The notes beneath the pieces are model-generated. The model was not told the origin of the DNA. It was given only the letters and a program-made list of their open reading frames with translations, and did not search any database. From contig CAWUIO010000001.1 in NCBI GenBank assembly GCA_963922455.1, positions 111,324 through 175,323 on the forward strand: a stretch of 64,000 nucleotides of DNA. The letters run 5' to 3'. The stretch comes from CAWUIO01 sp963922455 (GTDB lineage Bacteria; Bacteroidota; Bacteroidia; Cytophagales; Microscillaceae). How positions within the stretch are numbered: the first letter of the stretch is position 1; every line of letters begins with the position of its first letter. Position numbers and translations under genes: made by a program. Positions 1 through 9,600 of the stretch are shown piece by piece.

Positions 1-3000
1 TCAGGAAAGTAATTTCCTCTTTGATCCCTGAAAGCTGCGTAGGGAGGAATATTCTCAACCCGGTCAATATTCTTTGGTCCGCTGATCACGAACTTGACGC
101 TCCCCACTCGGTCCGGTCTGGTTATAGCCGCCAAGTTGTAGCGGCCATTGCTTAGGTCTAGATCCAAAACGGTTCCTTCTTGTAGTCGGCTAATTAATTG
201 ATTACTAAGGGCATCTACCAAATATAGCTCCCTCACTTCAATTTGCTCGGGTTCTTGGAGAAAGAAGCTTATACTAAGTCCGTCTCCGGCTATCCCCTGG
301 GCCAAGCGCTCGGTATAAGGAATGGCACGTAGGGTATACTCTCCAGCTTCTAGAATTTGCCCATTAGGACCGGTAAGGGCATTATCTCCAAACAAACTGT
401 AGGGGGCAAAGCCTTCATTGCGGGCAAAGCTATTGGGATAACTCGGGCCTTGCAGGGTGATGTCAACACTGCCTACCGGGTTAGGCTCGGTTAGGGCCAA
501 GATGGCCAAATGTGTATTGCTCAAATTTAGGATCTCTACGGTATCTCCATCGTGAAGCGTATCTACGGGCTCTTGGATGTCTGTGTTGTAGAGCACCAAG
601 GCCCTTACCTCTAAGCTAGGTTCCTGAGGGATAGAATCGCCAAAAATCCGGACGATATTGGTACGGGGGAAACCGTCATACGCATTGAATTGTCCGCCTA
701 ATAAGATTTTTTTGTCTCTTTGAATAGCTAGGTCAAAGATAAGCCCTCGGTTATTTGTGCTGGGCAGGACCCGGGTTCCTTTTCCCGGATCAAAAGTATG
801 GTCTAGGCTTCCATCGGCATTTAAGCGAGCAAAGCCGGGTCTTAACACCCCTTGGTACCTAGAAAAATTTCCAAGAGCAAAAAACTTACCATCAGCTTGT
901 GGGTATAAGGCATTTACTACATCATTAAAGCCGGATCTTGGGTTAAAACTTGCATCCAAACTCCCATCTGAATTTAAGCGAGCTATATTGATACTATCCT
1001 CTCCATTTATATCTCGGAACTCCCCCGCGACATATATTTTGCCATCGGGTTGGGCTAAAATTAGTCTATCGGTGATTCTAATATTTTGAAAGAGATCGCC
1101 GGTATGGAAGCTTTCATCTAATGAACCATCGGAGTGTAATCGGCGTAGAATCGAGCCAATTACCAGTCCACGCGAATCTCTAACAGAACTCTGTAATATG
1201 ATTTTACCGTCTGCTTGCAAAGTTGTTGGGAAACCATCCGTTATTTGTGGATCTAGGTTAAAGCTCTCGTCCAGGCTGCCATCTGGATTGAACCGATTAA
1301 TAGTGGGGGTAAGTACCCCGTTTAATTCTCGCAGGAGGTAAACTAAGATTTTGTCATCTGGCTGGACTAGCATGGCACTACTTGAATTATCCCCTAGGTT
1401 GAACGATTCCACCAGGCTACCATCAGGGTTAAGTAGGGCAGGGGATTTTATGGGAAAGCCATTGTAGGTATTAAAGAAACCAGAGATTAGTATCTGGCCA
1501 TTACTTAGGGCAAAGATTTTATTCACACTACCATCAAACCCACTACCTGTATTGAACGTGAGATCCAAACTACCATCTGGGTTAAGGCGGGCAATTTTAT
1601 TTAGAGCATTATCTCCAAAAAAGTTAAAATCTCCCCCTACTAAGATTTTGCCATCCTCTTGAGTGGCCAAGGTTTTTATCCGGCCAAAAAATTTATCCCC
1701 AGTGTCTAATCCGTATTGAGGGTCTAGGTTCCCATCTTTATCAAAACGAAAAAAGCCTTCGTAAAGACCAGAGGGGGAAACACCAATGAAGGAATTATCG
1801 GGTAATACAAGTATTTTTTTATCAGGACAAGTACCAGAGCAACTTACAAAATTGCTATCTAAATTCCCTGATGAATCAAAACGCTTTAGAAAATTACCAT
1901 CTCTAAAGGCATCTCCGGATACTAAGATATCTCCATTGCTTTGAATGCCAATGCTAAAAACTTCATCCTCATCCACAAAGCCCGATGATACGTTTGCGCG
2001 AAAACCCTCATCTATGCTTCCATCGGGAAATATACGAAGTAAATTGGCTGTTTGAGGAAACTCAAAAAATCTGTCTCCTCCAATTATAAAATTTCCTTGC
2101 GGGTCGAGAGCTATATCGAAGACACTGGTTTCACTACCACGAGAAAGGACAGGGGCCATAAATGTACTATCTAGGCTACCATCTGCGTTGAGCCTGAGAA
2201 AAGGTTGGGTTTGTCCAGCTCTTTCTAACCCTATCATGATTTTACCATCAGGCATAGGTAAAATAGATGTTACATTACTACCACCGACGAGTGGGGCTGG
2301 CACAAAGGTAGTATCTAAGGTGCCATCGGGATTTAAGCGGATAATATTTTCATAGTCACTAAGTCCATTCACGATCCAAAAACTACCTCCCACTAGGATT
2401 TTGCCATTATCTAGGATTTTTATATCATCAACCAGGTCTCCGAAGCCACCTAACAATGTAGCTCCGGCTTGAAAGCTTAGGTCAGGCGTACCATCCGAAT
2501 TAAGCCGGGTAAGCATAGTACGTTTATCTGATTCTCTTCTTAGTGCAACCACTACTTTTCCATCAAGCTGTAAGGCCACCGCCGTGGCACTGATAATGGG
2601 ATTCTGGGGATCTCCTTGCAGGGACTGAAAAGTATCATCTAAGGTACCATCGGGATTTAGGCGAAGTACCGAAGATACTTCAATCAAGGAGCCATCGAAG
2701 TCCCTAAGTTCAAAATCACCCACTACAATTAATTTATTGTCTTCTTGCAAAACCATGTCCTCAACGTCTGTTAAGCCGGGGGTAATGCCTTGGTCTTCTG
2801 GGTTAAAGGAGGGATCATTATGCCCAGGATTTTGACTGAGGATGCGAATAACTAGCTCATCAAAACCCTGGGCTCCTTGATCATCGGTGACCGTAAGGCT
2901 TATGTTTTGCTCCCGGGTGCCGAGTACGGTTACTTCGGCTTGCTCACTGGTAGCAATTAATTCGCCGTTGAGTGTCCATTCATAGCTCACGATCTCTCCA

Positions 3001-3671
3001 TCAGCATCAGAGGAGCCACTGCCATCCAAGGTAAACGTTACCTGCCCATCAGATTCTTCATCGATGACATCTCGGTCGGGGCCGGCAAAGGCCAGGGGGG
3101 GGGTATTTCCTTCGCATAGATTAAGGGCCTCTGGCCCATCACTGCTAAGGGGAAATGAAGGAGCTCGATTACTTATAAAAATTTTGTCTAAGCGAGCTCC
3201 GTTTTCTCGGTAAGCAAATTCTAGGGTATGGCTCCCAGCTTCTAATTCTAGAAAATTAAGAGAACTCCAGAAAAATTCGGTTTGTACCGAGGAAACAAAT
3301 CTCCAAAAGCCCCCATCGATCCGGTACCAATACGAGTCATCATCGTTATTGGGTGTCTGTTGACGGATGTATATTACATAAAAACCCGTAATGGTTAAAT
3401 CAAAATTTAGACGGACCAGAGCATCGGCAGTAGTGTCAACTGGGGTGCTTCGGTTGGCTTGGTCGGGGCCAGTGTAGACGACATATTGGTTATTGGAAGC
3501 GGCGGTGTCGCTTAAGATTGACCATTTGTCTCCTACTTCGGCACATTCGAGCTCTAGGGTTCCGGAAAGCCCCAAGGTTTGGCTCTTAGCATGAGAAAAT
3601 GATAGGACGATACAAATAACGAGTAGGCATAAAAGCCTGATTTTGGGTTGAAATAAAGTAACTGTCTCCAT
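1..3671 (-). CDS. Secreted delta-60 repeat / PKD protein, 5' part only
   Basis: The reading frame opens at an ATG at 3671 and stays open to the left window edge, so about 1,223 residues are visible and the C-terminus is missing. A hydrophobic signal peptide (LLCLLVICIVLSFSHA) is followed by a jelly-roll-like binding region (about residues 27-190) and a PKD-like domain (about 190-285, ending near position 2835). Then come about 13 delta-60 type repeats of the form RLNPDGTLDDTF, spaced about 150 bp apart between roughly 2660 and 800; these usually build beta-propellers. Near the left edge, sequence with the pattern VGSVKFVISGP...ENIPPYAAF matches an Ig-like module common in Bacteroidota surface proteins, and an upstream partial copy suggests it is repeated. 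Probably exported to the cell surface, perhaps by T9SS, but the sorting tail lies outside the window. The substrate is unknown. Confidence 0.85.
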   Translation of the reverse strand, partial: METVTLFQPKIRLLCLLVICIVLSFSHAKSQTLGLSGTLELECAEVGDKWSILSDTAASNNQYVVYTGPDQANRSTPVDTTADALVRLNFDLTITGFYVIYIRQQTPNNDDDSYWYRIDGGFWRFVSSVQTEFFWSSLNFLELEAGSHTLEFAYRENGARLDKIFISNRAPSFPLSSDGPEALNLCEGNTPPLAFAGPDRDVIDEESDGQVTFTLDGSGSSDADGEIVSYEWTLNGELIATSEQAEVTVLGTREQNISLTVTDDQGAQGFDELVIRILSQNPGHNDPSFNPEDQGITPGLTDVEDMVLQEDNKLIVVGDFELRDFDGSLIEVSSVLRLNPDGTLDDTFQSLQGDPQNPIISATAVALQLDGKVVVALRRESDKRTMLTRLNSDGTPDLSFQAGATLLGGFGDLVDDIKILDNGKILVGGSFWIVNGLSDYENIIRLNPDGTLDTTFVPAPLVGGSNVTSILPMPDGKIMIGLERAGQTQPFLRLNADGSLDSTFMAPVLSRGSETSVFDIALDPQGNFIIGGDRFFEFPQTANLLRIFPDGSIDEGFRANVSSGFVDEDEVFSIGIQSNGDILVSGDAFRDGNFLKRFDSSGNLDSNFVSCSGTCPDKKILVLPDNSFIGVSPSGLYEGFFRFDKDGNLDPQYGLDTGDKFFGRIKTLATQEDGKILVGGDFNFFGDNALNKIARLNPDGSLDLTFNTGSGFDGSVNKIFALSNGQILISGFFNTYNGFPIKSPALLNPDGSLVESFNLGDNSSSAMLVQPDDKILVYLLRELNGVLTPTINRFNPDGSLDESFNLDPQITDGFPTTLQADGKIILQSSVRDSRGLVIGSILRRLHSDGSLDESFHTGDLFQNIRITDRLILAQPDGKIYVAGEFRDINGEDSINIARLNSDGSLDASFNPRSGFNDVVNALYPQADGKFFALGNFSRYQGVLRPGFARLNADGSLDHTFDPGKGTRVLPSTNNRGLIFDLAIQRDKKILLGGQFNAYDGFPRTNIVRIFGDSIPQEPSLEVRALVLYNTDIQEPVDTLHDGDTVEILNLSNTHLAILALTEPNPVGSVDITLQGPSYPNSFARNEGFAPYSLFGDNALTGPNGQILEAGEYTLRAIPYTERLAQGIAGDGLSISFFLQEPEQIEVRELYLVDALSNQLISRLQEGTVLDLDLSNGRYNLAAITRPDRVGSVKFVISGPKNIDRVENIPPYAAFRDQRGNYFP

Positions 3672-3741
3672 TTTAATTGTGTTTTGAGTTGAAAGGGACG
3701 TGGATTAGGTAATAAAGTAAGGGTACCCCCATAGCATCATG

Positions 3742-3766
3742 CTGTAAAAAGTAGACCTTTTTACAG
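3742..3766. repeat. Perfect 10-bp hairpin upstream of the delta-60 gene
   Basis: CTGTAAAAAG and CTTTTTACAG form a perfect 10 bp stem with a 5 nt loop, about 70 bp upstream of the start codon at 3671. It could be an operator, a 5' UTR hairpin or a weak terminator. The rest of 3672-3980 is AT-rich and I see no gene in it. Confidence 0.5.
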
Positions 3767-3980
3767 GAAATATGACAATAAAGGATGCTATATAAACAGG
3801 TACTTGGGTTGAAAAAGCTGTTGATAGCTAATGTAAGTTATAAATTAAGTTGCTAAGGTAGAAGGGTTTTTTATTAAGAAATTATGAAGAATCCGGATTT
3901 GAGCTTAAAACTGGTTTTGATCTATAAAATGTAGTAGGCTAGTTTGCTTAGTGTACATTAAGGATTGGGCTAGTACATTT

Positions 3981-4105
3981 GGCTGAGGGATAGAGCGGCC
4001 TGTTTGAGCTCGTGTAGGCCCGGCGGGGAAAGGCAGCGAGTAGCGAAAGCCCGACCCCCGCTAGCTTTTGGGCAATTTGCCTAAAAGCTTGCGGGGGGCA
4101 GCCCC
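3981..4105 (+). repeat. Structured intergenic element copy 1 (subfamily A)
   Basis: Begins GGCTGAGGGATAGAGC and ends GGGGGGCAGCCCC. P1 is GGCTG/CAGCC, P2 is GGGATAGAGC/GCGAAAGCCC, P3 is GAGCT/AGCGA, and P4 is CCCCCGC/GCGGGGG capped by a further long hairpin (AGCTTTT/AAAAGCT, GGCA/TGCC). The last C is the first base of the reverse-complemented stop codon of the aminotransferase gene, so the element exactly abuts that gene. Confidence 0.85.
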
Positions 4106-5010
4106 TATTCAAAAATAGGTTCGCAATACTTCGGGATTATCGCCCGGAATTCTTTTTGCATTTCGGTAAGAAGGCTCTTCCCGTGCCGGTTTTGAATGGG
4201 CCGTCCGTCAATTTTAAAGACTGGGGTTAGTTCGCCCATGGTCCCGGTGGCAAATACTTCATCGGCGGCATAAAACTCGGTGAGGGAGAGGTTTTTCTCG
4301 ATTACTTCTATGCCCAGCGAGCGGGCCATTTCTAAGCAAAGTCCCCGTGTGATGCCAGGTAGGCAAGCGTCGGCATGGGGGGTGTGGAGGCTTCCTTGAT
4401 GGAAGAGAAATAAGTTGGTATCGTTGAGTTCGGCCACAAAACCGTTTTGGTCGAGCATAATGGCCGCGTCGGCACCCCCTACATTGGCCTGGATTTTTGC
4501 CAGAATGTTATTAAGCAAGTTATTGTGATGGATCTTGGAGTCCAAAAATTGGGGGCCATTGCGACGGATGGACGAGGTGATGACCTCTATGCCCCGGCTA
4601 TTGTCGTAAACGGGAGGCTTCCACTCGGCCAAGACAATGAGGCAAGCCCCTTTCTGATTAAGACGGGGGTCCATGCCTGAAGTAATCTTTTCTCCGCGGC
4701 TAAGAGTAAGCCGGATATGGGTATCTTCAGTCATGTTATTGGCCACCAGGGTTTCTCGAATGGCCATTTTAACCTGGTTTGTATCGGGAATGTCGGTAAA
4801 AGCCAGGGCGTGGGCCGACTCATGGAGTCGCTTGAGGTGAGGGCTCAGTAAAAAAATACCTTCACTGTATACGCGGAGCCCTTCCCAAACCGCATCACCT
4901 CCCTGGACCGAGCTATCAAAAACGGATACTTTGGCTTCTTGGCGGGGCAGAAGTTGGCCTCCCACGTGGACAAAAATAGATTCGTTTTTAGGATTAAATG
5001 TTTGTAGCAT
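4105..5010 (-). CDS. Aminotransferase class IV (BCAT/DAAT fold)
   Basis: A 301-residue PLP enzyme of fold type IV, the group holding branched-chain and D-amino-acid aminotransferases and aminodeoxychorismate lyase. The PLP lysine is K159 in DSKIHHNNLLNN. The GFVAELNDTNLF segment supplies the glutamate that contacts the PLP ring nitrogen, and ATGTMGELTPV forms the phosphate-binding loop region. The frame can be extended upstream to 5217, but that part lies inside the sulfotransferase gene and looks non-native. The start MLQTFNPK at 5010 lies 1 bp after the upstream stop and gives the usual family length. Co-transcribed and probably translationally coupled with the sulfotransferase. The substrate is not decided: this is not a standard IlvE sequence and no isoleucine/valine pathway genes are nearby. 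Confidence 0.88.
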   Translation of the reverse strand: MLQTFNPKNESIFVHVGGQLLPRQEAKVSVFDSSVQGGDAVWEGLRVYSEGIFLLSPHLKRLHESAHALAFTDIPDTNQVKMAIRETLVANNMTEDTHIRLTLSRGEKITSGMDPRLNQKGACLIVLAEWKPPVYDNSRGIEVITSSIRRNGPQFLDSKIHHNNLLNNILAKIQANVGGADAAIMLDQNGFVAELNDTNLFLFHQGSLHTPHADACLPGITRGLCLEMARSLGIEVIEKNLSLTEFYAADEVFATGTMGELTPVFKIDGRPIQNRHGKSLLTEMQKEFRAIIPKYCEPIFE

Positions 5011-5011
5011 A

Positions 5012-5728
5012 TTATAGGCGTATGGAGTGTTCGTATAGTTTTTCGTATAAAGGCCGGGCTTCTTCGTAGAGAGGCAAGCAATTTTCGGGCAGCTGCCTAC
5101 TGCTGGTTTTTTGCTTACTAAACCCGGTAGATTGGTGCACATTGGCATACCAGTATGGGGCCCAGGCACCATCTTCGGGCCTAGGACCGGCTTCCCAATT
5201 GAGCATGGATTTTTCAAAGGGAATATCCAGTTTTTGACAGAGTAAGCTTAAAACTTTTTCCGGATCTTTTAGCAGTTCTCCTGAGTCTAAGATGAGGGGA
5301 GGGCTGTTTTGCTCTTCAGATAGCATATGGTAGAGTTCGTATTGCCGGGCCAAGCCAATGTCTTGCATGCTAGGCTGGGCGATATTTTGGGCAAAGGAAG
5401 CAATAAGCTGGTAGGGATTACGAATAAGAAACAGGTTTTTGTAGGCTTTGATAAAGCTAAAATCGGCTTCTATGAGATGGTGGGCCATATTTTTAATAAA
5501 ATATACCGGAGTCTTGGGGGCTTCTTTTTGTATGTCATCTCGGATTGTTGCCAAGTCTCGGGGCATGATTTTTAAGGTGTCTTCCCTACCGGGATGATCC
5601 ACCCCCGAGACTTCCAAGTAATAGGCGTAAAAGGGTTCATCTACGACGGTAGTATCGCTCCTTTGGGCAAAGGAATACATAAAGGCTGTCGAGATATTAC
5701 GGGGATTGGAGATTAAATTGATAATCAT
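5012..5728 (-). CDS. Sulfotransferase-like P-loop protein
   Basis: A 238-residue protein with an N-terminal motif SNPRNISTAFMYSF that resembles the 5'-phosphosulfate loop of sulfotransferases (usual form SxPRSGST). A second motif, FLIRNPYQLIASF, resembles the 3'-phosphate binding strand and helix (RDPR...S). The family transfers sulfate from PAPS to hydroxyl or amino groups; some members have other roles. First gene of a two-gene operon with the class IV aminotransferase, separated by 1 bp. The pairing suggests both act on one amino-acid-derived or small-molecule substrate, which is inference. No signal peptide is seen, so it is probably cytoplasmic. Confidence 0.75.
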   Translation of the reverse strand: MIINLISNPRNISTAFMYSFAQRSDTTVVDEPFYAYYLEVSGVDHPGREDTLKIMPRDLATIRDDIQKEAPKTPVYFIKNMAHHLIEADFSFIKAYKNLFLIRNPYQLIASFAQNIAQPSMQDIGLARQYELYHMLSEEQNSPPLILDSGELLKDPEKVLSLLCQKLDIPFEKSMLNWEAGPRPEDGAWAPYWYANVHQSTGFSKQKTSSRQLPENCLPLYEEARPLYEKLYEHSIRL

Positions 5729-5796
5729 GATTCGTAAAAAATAGGAGACTACGAAGCCAAGTATAAGGACTATTTGCCAGAGGATAAAACCTAAAG

Positions 5797-5835
5797 CAAA
5801 AAAACGCGGAGCAGCTTATAAAAACCGCTCCGCGT
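5797..5835 (-). terminator. Rho-independent terminator after the TonB-dependent receptor gene
   Basis: On the minus strand ACGCGGAGC pairs with GCTCCGCGT (9 bp, positions 5827-5835 with 5804-5812) and a run of seven T follows. It lies about 27 bp past the receptor stop codon and separates that gene from the sulfotransferase operon. Confidence 0.85.
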
Positions 5836-5861
5836 GAAAGGCTAGCCTCCTAGGCTACATC

Positions 5862-8594
5862 TTATTTATTTCCACCAAACTCAAAGGTAGCTTTTCCTAA
5901 GACCAGGGCCCCGATTACAGGAGCTCCAAAAATAGGCTGATAATCCACATCAAAGATATTGGTTGCGGTTACCCCTACATTCAAGCCAAAGTCAAATTTA
6001 TAACCGGCTCCGGCATCCACAAGGGTGTAGGAGTCTACATCCCCAGTCCAGGGCGTTCCGTTTACACTTCTCCAAGCATTGTTGTAACGAAGGGCTATGT
6101 TTCCGTAAAATCCTGCATCGGGAGAGTAATCAAAACCGAATTTCAATTGAGTGTCGGGTATGTTTAAGGAGAATTCGGTTCCGGTTTCACTGCCATCTAT
6201 TTCCAAATCAGACCAATAGGCATCACTCAACCAAGAAAGGTTACCGAATACGGAGATATCGGAGGTGAAAAAGTACTCCAAGCCAAAGTCAATACCCCAA
6301 TAATCCAGCTCTTTGATATTCAAATAAGCCAAACCATAACCTCCACCAAATCCTTGGGCTTGGGTCGTCTCAAGTAACTGATCATTATTAAGAGTTGCCA
6401 AAGGGGAGGGGGTGCCTCCTGGATTTGCGATCCCATCCGCTACGGCAGTATATGTACCGGCCAAAGTAGCCACATCCAGACCAAATGGCGCTAGCTCGTC
6501 ATCAGTGAAAGCACCGGCCACCTGGGTACCCAGATCTGTACCCAATCCTGGGTAAACTAAGAGAGGGGCGGTAGCGACTGGAGCCGTTAAGTTATTTTGA
6601 CGGCGGTTGTAGTATACATCCAGAGCGATACTTAATTTACTGCCCACTACTCCCTTATACCCAATCTCAAACATATCCGATTCGGACAATTTTAGCGTTC
6701 CCCGAGTGATCGGTGACCCGGTAGGAGTACCTGCCGAATTACCTGTAATACTGGTAATTCTTCCATTGAGTAAGGCTTGCAAATCAGGGTCATTAAAAGC
6801 GGGGTCAACCCCAGGCAAAGAGGCCGTAACCGCTCCATACGCTAGATTCAAAGGATAATCTTGCGTGGGAATATTAGCCCCCGTTATAAACTCGGTAGCA
6901 CTCCCGTTATCGTAGGTATGGGGTTCAGATCCTCCAATCAGCCAGAAGGGTACATTGGGAGCTAGGAAACCAAGCGGGAGGTCGGCGTATAAGTTAACGG
7001 CCGTTGGGGCCCCAAAAGCTTTGTTCCAAGTAGCCCGTATCGTATGCTTGGGATTAACCTTATACACTACTCCAATCCGGGGAGAGAAGGCATATTCATC
7101 CAGAGCGGCAAACCGGTCAACCCGGCCCGCAGCGATAAAGTCAAACTTAGGCGAGGCTTTTACCGTAATTTGCCCGTATCCCCCAATGATGGAATAATCA
7201 TCATCGTCTTCAAAACGACCGTGGATAGATCCTTCGGTTTCAATGGTATTGACCCGGTAATCGGTACCTAAAGTAATATCTAGTTTATCATTGGCGGCCT
7301 GGAAATTATACTGCAACTGGGTTTCAAACTGATGCGCTTCATTGATGGTCGTTAGCCCTGTACCGTACAAGTAAGTATTCCCATCAGATCCATCTTGAAA
7401 AGACCAAAAAGCCTGGCCAAAAAATCCTCCTGATTGCACTCTTACTTGGGCAAAAGGACGCGGTGCTTCAGTATACCCTTCTCCTTGACTCGTACGGAAG
7501 ATGGCTTCCCCAACCGAGTATCCACCCGTACCGATGATACTGGTTTTCTCTGAAGGACGATATTCTAAGGTAGCCGTAAAACCATAAGAGCGTACATCGT
7601 AATTAGGGATCTCAGTGGTGATGATATTATCAGGATTTACAGCACTCACCACTTGATCCGGATAACTGGCTAAGCGGCCCGCTTGTACGGGATCTACGGC
7701 TGAGTCAGACTCAATTTCAAATTCCTGCGAACTGCGGTAGAAACCCGTAATTTTATATCCTAACTTACTATCTTTGGTATGCCCAGCGTAACGTGCCGAA
7801 ACATTAAAAGTACTTTGGTTACCCCCGGCCACACTAATAGCTCCGCCCGGATAACGGAAGGGATCTTTGGAGATAAAGTGAACAATACCGGCTTCCACTC
7901 CAGGGCCATACAAGGCAGAACCTGGTCCACGAATAACCTCAATACGCTCAAGGTCAATCGCATCAATAGGTTGTTGCTCATATTGTAAAGCCCCCAAACT
8001 AGGAAGTAATAAGTTACGATAGTCGGCCATAATAAACGTTTCCGTTTGGAATACGGCCGAGCGTCCCCGAAGGTTGATTTGACCACCCCCTACACCATAT
8101 TGGGATACGTTCACCCCGGTGAGGTTTCGGATAGACAATACAGGGTTAATTACGGCATCGTTAGCAATTTTGTCAATGCTTAGGATACTCACCGCCGCCG
8201 GGGCTTCTTGTATTTTTTCCCGCTTACGAGAGGCCGATACAATTACTTCTTGTCCTAAAATCACCGAGGTAGTTAGGCGTATATTCAAGCCGGATTGACT
8301 CCCTTGAATATTAATCTCTTGGGCCTCAAAACCTATACTGGAAAATACCAAAGTAAAGGGAGGCGGGGTACTGGTAGATAGACTAAACGTACCATTGGCA
8401 GCCGTTACTGTACCCGAGGTAGTCCCCTTGACAATAACGTTCACCCCAATAATCGGCTCACCATTATCTGAGTCGTAAACCGTACCAGAAACATTGGTCT
8501 GAGCAGCCAACTCCGAAGCTGACATAAAACCCAGACAAAGTAAAATTCCTAAGCAAAAGAGGGAGCTTTTCCCCATGTGATAGATGTGTTTCAT
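5862..8594 (-). CDS. TonB-dependent outer-membrane receptor with carboxypeptidase-regulatory-like domain
   Basis: A 910-residue receptor. The N-terminal signal peptide (LFCLGILLCLGFMSASELAAQ) is followed by a carboxypeptidase-regulatory-like domain (about 33-115: VSGTVYDSDNGEPIIGVNV). Next is a plug domain (about 120-240, with DLERIEVIRGPGSALYGPG near its end) and then a large beta-barrel. Such receptors import siderophores, vitamins or oligosaccharides using TonB-ExbBD energy. No SusD homologue is adjacent, so it is probably not a classical polysaccharide locus; a metal-chelate or peptide substrate is as likely. It has its own terminator at 5797-5835. The gap upstream (8595-8988) is AT-rich and should hold its promoter, but no clear motif stands out. 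Confidence 0.93.
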   Translation of the reverse strand: MKHIYHMGKSSLFCLGILLCLGFMSASELAAQTNVSGTVYDSDNGEPIIGVNVIVKGTTSGTVTAANGTFSLSTSTPPPFTLVFSSIGFEAQEINIQGSQSGLNIRLTTSVILGQEVIVSASRKREKIQEAPAAVSILSIDKIANDAVINPVLSIRNLTGVNVSQYGVGGGQINLRGRSAVFQTETFIMADYRNLLLPSLGALQYEQQPIDAIDLERIEVIRGPGSALYGPGVEAGIVHFISKDPFRYPGGAISVAGGNQSTFNVSARYAGHTKDSKLGYKITGFYRSSQEFEIESDSAVDPVQAGRLASYPDQVVSAVNPDNIITTEIPNYDVRSYGFTATLEYRPSEKTSIIGTGGYSVGEAIFRTSQGEGYTEAPRPFAQVRVQSGGFFGQAFWSFQDGSDGNTYLYGTGLTTINEAHQFETQLQYNFQAANDKLDITLGTDYRVNTIETEGSIHGRFEDDDDYSIIGGYGQITVKASPKFDFIAAGRVDRFAALDEYAFSPRIGVVYKVNPKHTIRATWNKAFGAPTAVNLYADLPLGFLAPNVPFWLIGGSEPHTYDNGSATEFITGANIPTQDYPLNLAYGAVTASLPGVDPAFNDPDLQALLNGRITSITGNSAGTPTGSPITRGTLKLSESDMFEIGYKGVVGSKLSIALDVYYNRRQNNLTAPVATAPLLVYPGLGTDLGTQVAGAFTDDELAPFGLDVATLAGTYTAVADGIANPGGTPSPLATLNNDQLLETTQAQGFGGGYGLAYLNIKELDYWGIDFGLEYFFTSDISVFGNLSWLSDAYWSDLEIDGSETGTEFSLNIPDTQLKFGFDYSPDAGFYGNIALRYNNAWRSVNGTPWTGDVDSYTLVDAGAGYKFDFGLNVGVTATNIFDVDYQPIFGAPVIGALVLGKATFEFGGNK

Positions 8595-8988
8595 AGATTT
8601 AAAATTATTTTACAACAATACATCCATTTTACCCACTCAGATCCGCATCCAAACGGGACCTAAACCAGGTATAATCAATTGACGAAATTAAAATTTAGCG
8701 AATATTCGCCTCGCATACTATTTCTGGCAATAATATTAAATTAATTATTATTATTATACCATTCACTCTAATATTTCACTAAAATTTTGTTTTCTGGAAG
8801 TATTTTTTTGAATTATTCCTTAAATGCAAAGCCATGCGGATTTTTCTATCGGAAAATTATTGATAAATAAGTTGGAAAAAATATGATTATCGCTTGCAAT
8901 AAGCCAATTTATAGAGTTTATCAAGTTTTACTGGCCAATACAAATGTACCCTGGATGCTCTTTGTCTAGAAGAATCAGCCAGGGATTT

Positions 8989-9117
8989 GGGGCTTTCCCG
9001 CGCCATTACCTAAGGTGCTTTCTTGATAAAAAATGCCGGCGCGGGCCGGGCTGTCACTACTCGCCGGCCAACCCGCAGCCCACTTCGGGCTCAAACATGC
9101 CGTTCCATCCCTAAGCC
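8989..9117 (-). repeat. Structured intergenic element copy 2 (subfamily B)
   Basis: Read on the minus strand it begins GGCTTAGGGATGGAACGGC and ends GCGGGAAAGCCCC. P1 is GGCTT/AAGCC, P2 carries the variant GGGATGGAAC/GTGACAGCCC, P3 is GCC/GGC, and P4 is CCCGCGCC/GGCGCGGG. It is one of the few copies not touching a stop codon, lying between two divergent genes. The remainder of 8595-9255 is AT-rich and holds no gene that I can support. Confidence 0.85.
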
Positions 9118-9255
9118 AAAAAAATCGTGATAAACCCCCAGACTAAGTCATTTGGAAGAATTAGCCAGATTTTGTGTATACCTTTAAGAAACTTTCCCGT
9201 TGGGGAATATGTACCCCTAAGGGATCGTTAAGAATTAAAAAAGATGCCCGGTGTC

Positions 9256-9531
9256 ATGAAACAGACTTTATTCAGACTATTCATTGCAGGCTTTTTACTC
9301 ATTCAAGGGAATGCGTGCATCCCTCCCCGTTGTAAAATTCAAAATTGTGAGGTGGTCATTGACCACAACCACCGAAAGTATAAGGAAGCTGGGGCCGAAG
9401 GAAAGTCTGCCTTTCAAGTCTATCGGGGATTGCCCTGGTACCGGTACATTTTTCGGAAAAAATATAAAGCCAAAAGTGCCAATGGCCGATACCGTAAAAT
9501 TGATACCCGGGAAGCATACGATAAAAAATAA
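9256..9531 (+). CDS. Small secreted protein, possible lipoprotein
   Basis: About 91 residues. MKQTLFRLFIAGFLLIQGNAC is a signal peptide with a possible lipobox cysteine, followed by CIPPRCKIQNCEVVIDHNHR and a conserved-looking YRGLPWYRYIFRKKY tail. I chose the internal ATG at 9256 because it puts the basic residue directly before the hydrophobic core; an ATG at 9244 is also possible. The cysteine/histidine pattern followed by 'RG-PW-aromatic' resembles short uncharacterised Bacteroidota proteins. It lies 69 bp upstream of gyrA on the same strand and may be co-transcribed or separate. Function unknown. Confidence 0.7.
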   Translation: MKQTLFRLFIAGFLLIQGNACIPPRCKIQNCEVVIDHNHRKYKEAGAEGKSAFQVYRGLPWYRYIFRKKYKAKSANGRYRKIDTREAYDKK

Positions 9532-9556
9532 TCCCGTATAAATCATAGCGATTCTG

Positions 9557-9564
9557 TATATTTG
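9557..9564 (+). promoter_or_regulatory. Candidate -7 box for gyrA
   Basis: TATATTTG fits the Bacteroidota -7 consensus TAnnTTTG and lies 36 bp before the gyrA ATG. No good TTTG -33 box is visible at the usual 19 bp spacing. Confidence 0.4.
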
Positions 9565-9600
9565 TACGATTTATCAAAATATACAGTGTCTTTTTAGTCT

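Noticed and set aside
757..1089. Plus-strand open frame of 110 codons
   Set aside because: It is the reverse of the delta-60 repeat gene, with repeated Gly/Ser/Pro patterns mirroring its repeats.
5011..5217. N-terminal extension of the aminotransferase gene
   Set aside because: It overlaps the sulfotransferase gene in another frame and has no family match.
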